Positions 45,690 to 56,899 of a stretch of DNA of 64,000 nucleotides are shown here, piece by piece. A program made the translations under genes and the position numbers. Source of the stretch: Pegoplata infirma (Eukaryota; Arthropoda; Insecta; Diptera; Anthomyiidae); the NCBI GenBank assembly GCA_963921195.1, contig OY992536.1:320619038-320683037 (forward strand), given 5' to 3'. How positions within the stretch are numbered: the first letter of the stretch is position 1; each line of letters opens with the position of its first letter. Below the pieces are notes generated by a model that worked only from the letters and a program-made list of their open reading frames with translations, made no database searches and was not told the DNA's origin.

Positions 45690-46959
45690 TTAAGTTCGCA
45701 AATGTGCAAAATCGGACCAGGGGAAAAAAGTTCTCCCTTAAGGAACTAAACAAACCTCTGAAAAACACGATTTTGTTAACGTGTTTTTATACCCTACACC
45801 ACACTGTGGTACAGGGTATAATGAGTTTGTGCTGATGTTTGTAACTACCCGAAATATTGGTCCTAGACCCACTTTTAAGTATACCGATCGGCTTAGAATC
45901 ACTTTTTGAGTCGATTTAGCGATGTCCGTCCGTCCGTCCGTCTGTCCGTCCGTCCGTCCGTCTGTCCATGTAAACGGTGTAAACACGATACAGGTCGCAA
46001 TTCTTAATCAATTGACTTGAAATTTGAAACTTAAGCCTCTTTTGGCCCAAGGACGAAGCCTATTGAAATTGGAAAAAATCGGTCCATATTTAGACCTAGC
46101 CCCCATACAAAGGTCCTCTTTAGTTTTGGCTCAAATGACTCTAATAGACGCATTTTAACAGGTATCTATTCGAAATTTGGCAGGTAATCATGTTTTATCA
46201 ACACAAATCACCATTCCAAATTTTAAATAAATCGAACCAGTTCTTATTGTAGCCCCCATACAAACCACCTTCCCGATTTTCACATAAATCTCTCAAATTT
46301 CATGAAAATGAAAATATTTAATTAAAATTCTGTTTGTGTATGTTAAACGCGTACTTTAATAACCTTATCAAATCTGATTATCATCGGACCATTTTTGGAC
46401 TTAGGTCCCATGTGGAAATTTCGCCCGATATTCAGTTGAAGTGATTTATTGTCAACAAAAAGAAGCCTATTCCACTCGAATTTGATTAGTGAGTGCTTTT
46501 TACACTTATTAAAGATTTGACAAAATATAGATCTAATCAGTCCATGTTTGAACTTGGGACCCATTTTCCGGGAAACTCTGGTGTAGGGTATTTTATGGTC
46601 GGTCTTGACCGACTATAATTTTCTTACTTGTTTAAATTTGTGTTAAACAAATGAAACAAGTTTATGCAAGAAGAAGTTCAGAGTACTGCGCTAAGACCGG
46701 GGGATTAAAAAATTTAGTTTTTTTAGCCCACCCGCTTTTTAGGGCGTGGATATAATTTTTTTTTTTAAATAATTATAAAATTCTATAACTTAAGTGCAAA
46801 AAGCATAATAAATAAATTAGTAAATATTTTTCAAGAGCGGGAGGTGTCCCCCATTGCCCCCTCACGAAACCCCTTTCCAAAAAAGCCCCTGTATTTTTTT
46901 TTTTTACATGTTGGAGTGTATAAAAGATTCGGCACAGCCAAATTTAACACTCTTACTTA
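45690..46959 (-). mobile_element. DINE-1-like type B copy split by the type C element
   Basis: 45690-45783 (AAAATCGGACCAGGGGAAAA) and 46634-46959 (GCTAAGACCGGGGGATTAAA ... GGCACAGCCAAATTTAACAC) are the two parts, reading to the 5' end at 46959. A plus-oriented type B 5' end (AACAAGTGAGAGTGTTAAAT) lies just to the left at 45635-45690. Confidence 0.7.
45784..46633 (-). mobile_element. DINE-1-like element, type C, complete
   Basis: On minus: 5' end AACAAGTAAGAAAATTATAG with a perfect AGTCGGTC-A-AGACCGACT-type stem and ATACCCTACACC. The (GTCY)n core appears on plus as GTCCGTCCGTCCGTCTGTCC at 45924-45965. The 3' end is GTACCACAGTGTGGTGTAGG, then GTATAAAAA. It interrupts a type B copy. Confidence 0.88.
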
Positions 46960-47503
46960 TTATACCCTCCAACCACAGTATGGGGCTATACTCACTTTGT
47001 CATTCCGTGTGTAACGCATCGAAATATCGGTCTAGGGCCCCATAAAGTATATATTTTATTGATCAGTGATCGATTCTAAGACATTCTAGCGATGTCCGTC
47101 CGTCCGTCCGTCCGTCTGTCCGTCTGTAGAGGACACGATACATTCCAAAATAAAAGAGCTAGACTTCCGAAGTTTGGCACGAATATGTCTCATATTCCTA
47201 GGCAGGTTAAGTTCGGAAATGGGCAAAATCGGACTAAGGGGAAAAAAGTTCCCCCTTGGAGAACTAAACCAACCCAAGAAAAACCGCATTTTTGGCAGAG
47301 TATTTTGTACTTTTGGAAAGCAAATGCAACATTCTTATCTCAGAAGACGTTCAAAATCGCAAGGGGAAGGTGCCCCCTAACGTCTCCCACCAAACCACCC
47401 CCCAAAAAAAAAGACGCCCCTGGATTTTTAAAAAAATTTTTTTTTTACATTTTGGAGGGTATAAAAGATTCGGCACAGCCGAATGTAACACTCTCACTTG
47501 TTT
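46960..47503 (-). mobile_element. DINE-1-like element, type B, complete
   Basis: Starts on plus with TTATACCCTCCAACCACAGT, carries GTCCGTCCGTCCGTCCGTCT at 47093-47127, and ends GATTCGGCACAGCCGAATGT, then ACTCTCACTTGTTT. It follows directly on the preceding type B 5' end, giving a head-to-tail pair. Overlapping frames at 47086-47645 are spurious. Confidence 0.85.
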
Positions 47504-48484
47504 TTTTATTAAAAACGATTTTTTTCGCTTAAAATATTTTTGCTCAATTCTCAAAAATTTTTTTCACTCAAAAATTTTCAAGAAATCAATAACTGGAACG
47601 GATATTATGTCGGGCTACACGGGGCTATTTAATGTTGTTGTTTAAATTATTTCAAACAGTTTTAGAACTAAATGACGTTCACAATTTTTAAATTGTAAAA
47701 GAGAAAATAAAAAAAAAAAATTAATTTTCAACTTTTTTTGATATTTTTGTTAGTTATATCTCTTTGCACTTCAGTTGACGATATACAGTCTGCTTATAAT
47801 AGTAAAAAGTAGTAAGCAGGAGGTATACACAGCAAAAAAAACGTTGATTGTCATTTTGCTGTTTAACACATACTCGTATACTCCATACAAACAAACTTGG
47901 CGAAAAATTACTTGTAATAAAATTTGATTAAATGCCAAAATTATGGCAGAAAAAACTTTGCTATTGAGAAAACACACAAAAAACAAAGGGAAAACCTCAA
48001 CACAACACAAGAAGAATTCAGAGGGAAAACAAGAGCTAAAATGTAGCAGCTGTGCTTTTTAAGTTAAAAGGGTGTGTAAGGGGGGGGGGGGGGGGTGCAT
48101 GAGAAAGATGAGAGGGTGTTGTTGTTTTTTGTTGTTGTTGATTGTAAGCCCTTAAGACTGCTTGGGGGTTTTGATACAGTTTTCCACCTCGTACCACTAG
48201 TGAATGTGGGATGGCCTTAAGCGAAAAATAAAACAAAAAATATTGTACAATATAATTTATGTTATTTAAACGCTGCTTTAACATTTCGTGTTTGTATTGT
48301 TTTTTGTTTATATGGATGTTTGCAAGAAATGATATGCTGTAGTAGTAGTTTTGTTAGATGCTGTATAAGGTTTTTTCGTTTTTTCGTTTTTGTCATCACG
48401 CACACATGTTGTTGATATGTAGCATGCCATGCCATGCCAGTCAGTCAACCAACTAACCAACACTTTTGGACAGTTGTTTTTAAG
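47504..48484. other. Single-copy-looking DNA with a G16 run
   Basis: No gene. A 16-base G-run stands at 48080-48095 and the GTTGTT-type stretch just after it is simple sequence. Confidence 0.4.
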
Positions 48485-48490
48485 CATGTG

Positions 48491-49526
48491 AGGCATTCCA
48501 CACCAAATGTCCTGCTACAGAAAAACATGTGTGCCGTAAATTTCTGAATAGGTTGTTTGGATAGCCCTATATGGAACTAAGAAAATTGCATTTTTGGTTT
48601 TTCAAATTTTCAAAAACTGGGCTTAGGAGGCGTCAAATAGTGATAAAATGGTAAAATTTGTGGCGAGTTGCCTTGATTAAATATTTATCACATTAAAAAA
48701 TGCACCACAATCTCAAAAATTTACATTCTTATTTAGTTTTGTATGGGCTATCGATATTTTTTTTTGGAAAATTTTCAGAAGCCGTTCTGAAATTTTCCAT
48801 TTTTTAAAAAGTCAATTTTTTCAAAAATCCGGCCACTTTTTTTTTTAATTTTTTTTTAAAGATTAGATGTTTGTCCATCCGCACAAAAAAATTCAGAAAC
48901 ACGTTCTTCGTTTTTTTTTCGAGAAAATCACATTTGAATTTTAAATTTAATAACAATTTTGTAAATTGCTTGTATTTTCTTGTTTCAACAGAGCGTATAA
49001 GAAATATTTATGCAATTAATAATACTCATTCGCAACTTTAAAACAAGAAAATACAAGCAAATTACAAAATTGTTATGAAATTTAAAATTCAAATGCGATT
49101 TTCTCGAAAAAAAACGAAAAACGTGTTTCTGAATTTTTTTGTATGGATGGACAAACATCTAAACTTTGATAATTTTTTTTTTTTGATAAATTGACTTTTT
49201 TAAAAAATGGAAAATTTCAGAACGGGTTCTGAAAATTTTCAAAAAAAAAAAAAATTATCGATAGCCCATACAAAACTATATAAGAATGTAAATTTTTGAG
49301 AATGTGGTGCATTCCGTTTTAATGTGATAAATATTTAATCAAGGCAACTCGCCACTAATTTGACCATTTTTCCAATTTTTGACCACGTCTCCTAAGCCCA
49401 GTTTGTTAAAAATTTAAAAACCAAAAACGCAATTTTCTAAGTTCCATATAGGGCTATCCATTCAACCTATTCAGAAGTTTACGGTACACATGTTTTTTTT
49501 CGCTGGACATTTGGTGTGGAATGCCT
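48491..49526. mobile_element. Foldback element, CATTCCACACCAAATG family, complete, target duplication CATGTG
   Basis: AGGCATTCCACACCAAATG mirrors CATTTGGTGTGGAATGCCT. The direct repeat CATGTG lies at 48485-48490 and 49527-49532. Arms of about 500 bp meet near 49010 with almost no loop. Shared words include GGGCTATCGAT, AGTTTTGTATGGGC and CTTAGGAGGCGT. No transposase frame. Confidence 0.9.
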
Positions 49527-50091
49527 CATGTGTGTGTTTGTTTCAGCACACACATGTACGTATCTTCATGGAAAATAAATTAAAGTGGTTTTGGTGATTC
49601 CTAGTTTTTTTGTTTTTTTGATCATTTTTCAAAGTCGTTGGTCGATAATTTTCTTTTCTTTTGTTTTATTTATTTTGTTCTGCTTATTATAAACAGATAA
49701 AAAAGTATATAAAACAACAATTTTATAAAAATATTTTACTAGCATGCCCGCCCGGAACTTCGTTACCGGAAATATTAAATACCGGATAATAAATGGATCA
49801 GGATTTGAGTCCTGAATTCTGAAATTCTTTGAATCTTTATTTTATTTAATTGCGGTCATTTTAGTCCTTCTCAAAAACAGTTATAACACTACTTGGGAAT
49901 AGGTTTATACTAGCTCGAGGTCATTATTTCCTTTACTAATTAAAACTATGATATTCTTATAGAATAATTTTCAAGAAAATTATTTTTCTGTTTTAAATTT
50001 ATTTATGTTGGTCATTTTTTGCAAGACTTAATCGACACGTGTTTCGGAATCCCATTGTCAATATTATTTAGCAAAAAAAAAAAAAAATAAT

Positions 50092-50232
50092 AGGTCTATT
50101 CGATTACCTTACTACAATCTACTATTTTTTACTCATTTTACTACAGCTGGAAATTTTCAATACAAAAAGTAAACAAGACTTTCTAGTTGTAGTAAAAAAT
50201 AGTAAGAAATTTGGGTAATCGAATAGACCTAA
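50092..50232. mobile_element. Small palindromic MITE with AGGTCTATTCGATTACC ends
   Basis: AGGTCTATTCGATTACC mirrors GGTAATCGAATAGACCT, and ACTACAATCTACTATTTTTT mirrors AAAAATAGTAAG inside. About 141 bp. Confidence 0.8.
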
Positions 50233-50273
50233 TATTTAAGTTTGATCATTAACGATTGTCATTAAAAACCCTT

Positions 50274-51029
50274 CACTCAAAAAATTATGTCATATACTAG
50301 TTGTAGTTTATTTAAAAAGTTTTAAGTTTAGTCGTTTTTAAAAGAAAAAACATTTGTTTGATGTTCGGTTTTTATTAATGACTACTTCTGTCCTTTGTTT
50401 CAAAAATAACACACAAAAAAATAAAGACTTTCATTAACATTTAATTTTTAAAGTCATTTATTTTTGTTCTGTAAGTAAAAACTACTGATTATTCTTTAAA
50501 TTTTTTTTTTTATTTTTATTATTTTTTTTTGTGTAGGTAATTTTTTTTAAATTGTTGGTATTTTTTAATGAGATATCATTAGTTTTTACCTGCGCAAGTA
50601 GGTTATTTTGTTGTAGAAAAAAAAAATCAAAAAATTATTTATAGAAATATAAAAACATGTTTGTATCATGTGACTTTGGCACAATGGGTAGAGTGTCTGG
50701 CCAGAATGTAGTTGATTGCGGGATCGATTCCCCAAAATTTTATTAAAAATTAAAAAAATAATATATTTCAATAGAAAATTGTAAAAAATAACCTACGAAA
50801 TCATTAATTTTTAATGTTTTCGTAGGTAATTTTTTGGTAAAAAAGAATGAAAGAACCTTAATTTTTTAATGTTTAATGTTATTTATTTTAGAAAATTTTG
50901 TCAACAGTAAAAAATAACTATTGATGTTTGTTAAAACAAATGAATAATTACTGGGATGGTTTTCAATTGTTTATTCACTGGTTTTAAATGTGTTTTTCAT
51001 TTGTTTTTGCCTACAAAATATTTTGAGTG
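50274..51029 (+). mobile_element. CACTC/tRNA family element, full-length copy
   Basis: Starts CACTCAAAAAATTATGTCAT and ends CTACAAAATATTTTGAGTG. The tRNA-like segment at 50671-50740 has A-box TGGCACAATGGGTAGAGTG and B-box GGGATCGATTCC. The flanks are T on both sides and not the TA seen at other copies. Confidence 0.9.
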
Positions 51030-51279
51030 TTTGCTACTTGTAGTATAGGGTTTTTTATTTTTGCTAAATAATCTTGACAATGGGATTTGACCAGTCCTGA
51101 AACACGTGTCGATTAAGTCTTGCAAAAAGTGTCCACATAAATAAATTTAAAACAGAAAATTAATTTTCTTTCTTTGAGAATATCATGGTTTAAATTAGTA
51201 AAGAAAATACTGACCTCGAGCAAGAATATTTGTTAACCGGTATTTAATAGTACCTATAACAAAGTATCGCACGGGCATT

Positions 51280-51818
51280 TTTGATTGTATTTATTTGTAA
51301 CTGTTTGAGGGTGTATTTTTTGTGGGATTTATTCTATATAAAAAAAAATATTTATTTTATTTTTATTATTTTTGCACTTTGTCTTAGTTTTTTTTTTGTT
51401 TTTTATACATATTTATTTTTTGTTTTCTACTTTTTATTTTTGTTTGTATGTTATGTGGTTATACATATGAACATAGATATGTACAAATGTTTTTTCTGTT
51501 GTTGATTTCATTTTGCCAACAATGCATAAAACATTACAAACATTTATCGTATGGGAGAGTAATTGCTGGGAACAACTATTTTCCGCTAAATAAATGATTT
51601 ATATTATTTTATAGAGTTTTTTTGGTTGTTTGTTTTTTGTTTTTTCTAAAAATTGTTTGCAAGGATTTATCGCAAAAGTTAAAAAATAAAAAAATAACTT
51701 TGTTATTATTTAACAAAATTGTATGGCAAATATCAATGAAAGTCTTTAATAAGTAAAACAAACAGGAATAGAAAAATTTCATATTTTTTTCACAAAAGAA
51801 AAATGGTTTTTAGTTTAC
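51280..51818. other. T-rich single-copy-looking DNA
   Basis: The frame at 51281-51505 is a run of F/Y/L codons from T-rich DNA. No gene is supported. Confidence 0.4.
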
Positions 51819-52267
51819 AGTAGTAAACCCTTTAACCGGCCATTTTTGTTTTTCAATAAAAAAAAAATATTTCTAAGGTAATTTGGGAAAGGAAAGTCCA
51901 TTTCTGTACTCAGAAATATCAAAAACTTAGCGTTTTTTCGTCCCGATGTCTTGCCAAGTAACGGATAAAAAAATATACAAAAATTACTTTAAAAATTTAT
52001 TTTTTTTTTAAAAATTTTTTTTAAAAAATATTTGTTGAGTGCATTTTTTGTTTTCATATAAAAAATAAAGAGAGCAATAATAAAAAAATAGGAATATTAA
52101 AGAAATAGAAAAAATCAAAATAAAAATGTATCAGAAAAAAACCAGAAAAAAGCACCATCTAATGGGCAAGACCGCCTCTAGACGGGCTATCCTTGTAGGC
52201 ATCTCCTGGAGCATCCGTGTAAGTAATCCAAACTTGCAAAGTCATTCTAGAGGCTTTGATCTACGTA

Positions 52268-53862
52268 CACTCAAAAAATTATGTCATTAACTGTTTGTAG
52301 TTTATTTAAAAAATTTTCCGTTTAGTCGTTTTTAAAAGAAAAAACATTTGTTTGATGTTCAGTTTTTATTAATGACTACTTCAGTCCCTTGTTTCAAAAA
52401 TAACACACTAAAAAATAAAGACTTTCATTAACATTTAATTTTTAAAGTCATTTATTTTTGATCTGTAAGTAAAAACTACTGATTATTCTTTTGATTTTTA
52501 ATGATTTGTGTAAGTATTTTTTTTTAATTGTTGGTATTTTTAATGAAATATCATTAGTTTTTACCTACACAAGTCAGTTATTTTATTGTAGAAAAAAAAA
52601 TCAAAAAATTATTTATAGAAATATAAAAACATGTTTGTATCAAGTGACTTTGGCACGATGGGTAGAGTGTCTGGCCAGAATGTAGTTGATTGCGGGATCG
52701 ATTCCCCAAAAATTTATTAAAAATTTTTAAAAAAATTTTTCAATAAAAAATTTAAAAAAAATACCTACGAAATTATTAATTTTTATTGTTTTCGTAGGTT
52801 ATTTTTTTGAAATTTGTTGGTAAAAATAACAGAACTATCAATAATTTTTAATGTTTTCGTTGGTTATTTTTTTTCGAATTTGTTGGTAAGAGTGAAAAAA
52901 AACTTAATTTTTTAATGTTTAATGTTATTTATTTTAAAAAATTTTGTCAACAGTAAAAAATAAATGTTGATGTTTGTTAAAACAAATGAATAATTACTGG
53001 GATGGTTTTTAATTGTTTATTCACTGGTTTTAAGTGCACTCAAAATATTTTGTAGGCAAAAACAAAAGAAAAACACATTTAAAACCAGTGAATAAACAAT
53101 TGAAAACCATCCCAGTAATTATTCATTTGTTTTAACAAATATTAACATTTATTTTTTACTGTGGACAAAATTTTCTAAAATAAATAACACTAAACATTAA
53201 AAAATTACGGTTTTTCATTATTTTTTACCAACAAATTCGAAAAAAATAACCTACGAAAACAATAAAAATTAATAATAGTTCTGTTATTTTTACCAAAACA
53301 CTAAAAATGTATGATTTCGTAGGTTATTTTATACAATTTTCCATTGAAAATTTTTTTTTTAAATTTTTTAAATAAAATTTTGGGGAATCGATCCTGCAAT
53401 CAACTACATTCTGGCCAGACACTCTACCCATCGTGCCAAAGCCACTTGATACAAATATGTTTTTATATTTCTATAAATAATTTTTTGAATTTGTTTTCTA
53501 CAAACAAATAACCTACTTGTGTAGGTAAAAACTAATGAAATATCATTAAAAATACCAACAATTTAAAAAAAAAATACTTACACAAATCATTAAAAATTTA
53601 AAGAATAATAGTAGTTTTTACTTACAGAACAAAAATAAATGACTTTATAAATTAAATGTTAATGAAAGTCTTTATTTTTTAGTGTGTTATTTTTGAAACA
53701 AAGGACTGAAGTAGTCATTAATAAAAACTGAACATCAAACAAATGTTTTTTCTTTTAAAAACGACTAAACGGAAAACTTTTTAAATAAACTACAAACAGT
53801 TAATGACATAATTTTTTGAGTGTGTATTTTCATTTGTTTTTGGCTACAAAATATTTTGAGTG
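52268..53862 (+). mobile_element. CACTC/tRNA family element interrupted by another member
   Basis: CACTCAAAAAATTATGTCAT at 52268 runs to TTCACTGGTTTTAAGTG at 53036. The missing tail, TGTATTTTCATTTGTTTTTG ... ATATTTTGAGTG, resumes at 53823-53862. TA flanks both outer ends. tRNA-like segment at 52645-52712. Confidence 0.92.
53037..53822 (-). mobile_element. CACTC/tRNA family element, complete copy nested in opposite orientation
   Basis: It begins CACTCAAAATATTTTGTAGG (the family 3' end inverted) and ends AATGACATAATTTTTTGAGT. It contains the tRNA-like segment on minus at about 53390-53455. At 786 bp it defines the natural length of the family. The minus frame 53956-53765 crosses its end and is spurious. 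Confidence 0.92.
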
Positions 53863-54166
53863 TACCTGAATTTTTTAAAAGCTCTGGATCAATTGAAAAT
53901 ATATTTTTTTTAATTTTTATAAAATCAAGTTTTTTCAAAATATTTAATTTTGGCAATTTCCCTTAAACTTGCACTTTGATTGACAATAACTTTTTAATTA
54001 AATGTCTGACCACAACAAGGAAAACATGTACGTGTCAAAAGAAGTCTAACGAAAGTTCCTATTAAACCTTGATTGGCATAAAAAATAATTTGATGCATTT
54101 TGGGTCAATTTAGTATACCCTGTTTAGAGGCGGGGCTGCCGGTTAGAGGGTAAACATACTTTTATT

Positions 54167-54914
54167 TAAAAATAAAACTATTTTTCAACTCAACTTAAGG
54201 ACCCCGTGGAAAACTCTGTGATCTGCAGGAGGATTCAGTTAGGCAGTTTGTGAAAGATCGAGTTCTTTGTTAAATAAACTTGCACATTATTTAAAAGATA
54301 ACCCACAATGGGTTAAAATGGACCCATTAGAGTGGGAATAGTAAATATTTTCTTAAAATTGGTTATTAAAAAAGTTCTCACTTTAAAAAAACGTTAAAGT
54401 ATTTCAACCTCTTTTATAAAAATGTTCTCACACACAAGGCGTATAAGTATTATAAAATTACTCATACGTATACGTAAGTATAGTCGTAATATTTACTGAT
54501 TTGCATATAAAATTGTTGAATTTTGTTCAAACAAAAGAAGAATGAGTTTTATTTTTTCTGTTTTTGTTGTTTCTTTCTTTTAAAATTTTTTAGTTAATTG
54601 TTTAGTATTTTATGGTATTTTTTATTAAATATTTGCATACTTCTTCTCGGCATTACAAAATAAACAAAAACAGCCTGGTGCTGCTGCTGGTGATGATGAT
54701 AATGAACTAAAAAAAAAATTGTAAAAAAACTAAAAGAAGTGGAAAATACACATACAGACACACAGAATACAATATACATACAATACAATGCAATATGAAC
54801 AACGACTACAAAAACACACAAGAGTTTTGCAAATTAAACATTTCAAGTATTTGTTTGAATGAGTGTGTGTGTACAAAAAAAAATTAAAAACATCAGCACA
54901 CATATGAAAACAGT
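54167..54914. other. Single-copy-looking DNA
   Basis: A somewhat G+C-richer patch (54185-54270) and CA/GT-rich simple sequence at 54740-54900. Minus frames there have no recognised domain. Confidence 0.4.
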
Positions 54915-55140
54915 TTTCCAACTAGGGTTGCCAGACGGCCTGGAATGGCCTGGATTTTCCAGTTATTTGAGGTCTGGTCCAGTTTCCAGTTAAAACATAA
55001 TTTATCCAGTTAAAAAAGGATTTCTTTTATTTTAACAATTAGTTTTTTTTTATTAAATATTTTTTACAATTTTTTTGGACTACTTTTTGAATAAAACATT
55101 CATCATAAAAATAACATAAATGTATTTTATATACGGAAAA

Positions 55141-55320
55141 TGTGCTATTTTTGCTGCATTTTCACTAATTTTTTACAACTTTTTCGAGCATTTCAGCCAG
55201 TCTAGCGTTGATTTCAGCACGAATGTTTTCGTCGATGATTTAACGATTCTTGGACTACATTTTGCTCTTAAAATAACCCCACAAAAATATGTCTGGATGG
55301 GTCAAATCAGCAAATGATGG
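55141..55320 (-). pseudogene. Tc1/mariner-like transposase C-terminal remnant (left, minus)
   Basis: The minus frame reads ADLTHPDIFLWGYFKSKM, a stop, then IIDENIRAEINARLAEMLEK and VVKN. This matches the familiar D-L-T-P-P-D-F-F-L-W-G-Y-L-K-S-K...E-N-I-R-A-E-I...M-L-E-K-V pattern near the third catalytic acidic residue in insect Tc1/mariner-like transposases. In-frame stops show it is dead. The N-terminal DNA-binding and first catalytic residues are absent. Confidence 0.7.
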
Positions 55321-55359
55321 TCAGTTGTAGTCGCTCTTTTTTGACTTCGCACGTCCCAG

Positions 55360-55470
55360 AAATTTTAACTGTCCTCCTAGATTTCCAAATTTGAGCACTG
55401 GACTTAATTTTGTGGGGTTATTTAAAAAGAAAAATATACTCTAACAATTCTCAGGCCGATGACGAAAAAG
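55360..55470 (+). pseudogene. Tc1/mariner-like transposase C-terminal remnant (right, plus)
   Basis: Reading PPRFPNLST, a frame slip, then LDLILWGYLKRKIYSNNSQ, it is the same transposase region as the remnant at 55141-55320 but on the opposite strand and diverged from it. The longer open frame to 55748 runs out of the homology, through the right TIR and into flanking DNA. Confidence 0.65.
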
Positions 55471-55768
55471 TAATAGAAATGCTTAGAAGGCACACATTTA
55501 AAAATATGTGTCTCACATATGAAAATCATTTGATTTTTTTTCAAATTATTAAAAAAAATTATGTATGGGTCCAGTTACTTTTTCAAAATCCAGCTGAAAA
55601 TTTTCCAGTATCCAGTTATTTGACTTCTAGTATCTGGCAACCCTATTTCCAACTGATGATCACGAATAACAATTTAGCGATTTTTGGAAGAGATAAGAGG
55701 TTTTTTAGAATTTTTTTATTATTATTTGTTATAAAATGTGCAAAATAGAGAATTTTTGTAGTAATATA

Positions 55769-56695
55769 CAGTGGGCGACAATACATTGGAAACTTTTTTA
55801 TAGTAGATGAAATTTGTTAAAGACAAAGTTAACAATACTAATCGTTATAATTATCAAACACGTATTATAAAAAAATGTTATGTAGGTAATTTATCAAGCT
55901 TTAATTTAAGCTTAATAGCGCCCAGATTGGGAAAATAATGAATGTGTTACGAGGGTCGATGTGGAAAATGAAAAAATTTATAGATTAGAACATTTTTAAA
56001 AAATATTTGCGAGTCGATTTTTTCCAAGTTAAAACATTAGAAATTAAAAAAAAAGTCCAATTGTTTTTATTCAGTGATCAAATAATTTTTCCAACAACCC
56101 AAACAAACTGTAGAATTTTTTAAGTACAGTAGCAAAAATATACATTTTTTGCCCTCCAATTCTTTTGACCACCAATTTTTTATAAACAAAGAAAAGATGT
56201 TATTGTTTATTAATTTTAGTACACTTAAGTATATGCTAAGGATATATTATGATAATTTTAATTTCTCCTTGTTAACAAAAAATTGGTGGCCAAAAGAATT
56301 GGAGGTCAAAAAATGTAAATTTTTGCTACTGTACTTAAAAAATTCCACTGTTTGTTTTGGTTGTGGGAAAAATTATTTGATCACCGAATAAAAAATATTG
56401 GACCTTTTTTTAAATTTCTAATGTTTTAACTTGGAAAAAATCGACTCGGAAATATTTTTTAAAAATGTTCTGAAAAATGTCTATAAATTTTTTCATTTTC
56501 CACATCGACCCTCGTAACACATTCATTATTTTCCCAATCTGGGCGCTATTAAGCTTAAATTAAAGCTTAATAAATTACCTACATAACATTTTTTTATAAT
56601 ACGTGTTTGATAATTATAACGATTAGTATTGTTAACTTTGTCTTTAACAAATTTCATCTAATATAAAAAAGTTTCCAATGTATTGTCGCCCACTG
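55769..56695. mobile_element. TA-flanked 927-bp palindrome, Tc1/mariner type
   Basis: CAGTGGGCGACAATACATTG after TA mirrors CAATGTATTGTCGCCCACTG before TA. Arms of over 400 bp run to about 56175 and 56278, including TAGCAAAAATATACATTTTT and its mirror. The frame at 56149-56391 is arm and loop. CAGTGGGCGAC-type ends with TA duplication are usual for Tc1/mariner MITEs. Confidence 0.92.
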
Positions 56696-56899
56696 TATGT
56701 TTTATTCCAATTTGAATTTTTTATATATTTAAAATTTTTTTGATCACAATGGAGATATAATGTTGATTATAAGCAGGTAAAAAAGTGAACTTGGGAACAA
56801 CATTACCCGGGTATCAACATTTTTTTAAACAGAAAAATTGGCACTAAAAACTTAAAATATTGAATGTGGGGTCAACAAGCGCAACAACCATTCCGCGAA

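Larger units (their letters stand above)
49744..51279. mobile_element. Foldback with ATGCCCG termini carrying two insertions
   Basis: ATGCCCGCCCGGAACTTCGT ... TAAATACCGG mirrors CCGGTATTTAATA ... AAAGTATCGCACGGGCAT. Further in, ACTAGCTCGAGGTCA and CGACACGTGTTTCGG are mirrored at 51210-51095. The elements at 50092-50232 and 50274-51029 sit in the middle. Confidence 0.7.
51823..54155. mobile_element. Probable element with GTAAACCCTTTAACCGGC ends, filled by CACTC copies
   Basis: GTAAACCCTTTAACCGGC (51823-51840) mirrors GCCGGTTAGAGGGTAAAC (54138-54155), with 15 of 18 positions matching. The interior holds the nested CACTC pair and a G+C-raised patch at 52150-52262 that I cannot identify. Confidence 0.5.
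54923..55645. mobile_element. hAT-ended element, target duplication TTTCCAAC, with mariner-like transposase pieces
   Basis: TAGGGTTGCCAGA mirrors TCTGGCAACCCTA exactly. TTTCCAAC stands at 54915-54922 and 55646-55653. Sub-terminal TCCAGTT words occur in both ends. The centre holds two Tc1/mariner-type transposase C-terminal remnants pointing outward, so the element looks like an inverted duplication of one transposon 3' half. Confidence 0.9.

Noticed and set aside
47086..47645. Cluster of overlapping frames up to 146 residues
   Set aside because: They overlap on both strands within DINE type B copies and pass through the (GTCY)n core. They are repeat translation only.
51281..51505. Membrane protein-like frame rich in F, Y, L
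   Set aside because: This is expected from T-rich DNA. There is no context, no homology and no codon signature.
55410..55748. 112-residue gene
   Set aside because: Only the first part matches a transposase remnant. The frame then runs through the element's terminal repeat into flanking DNA.
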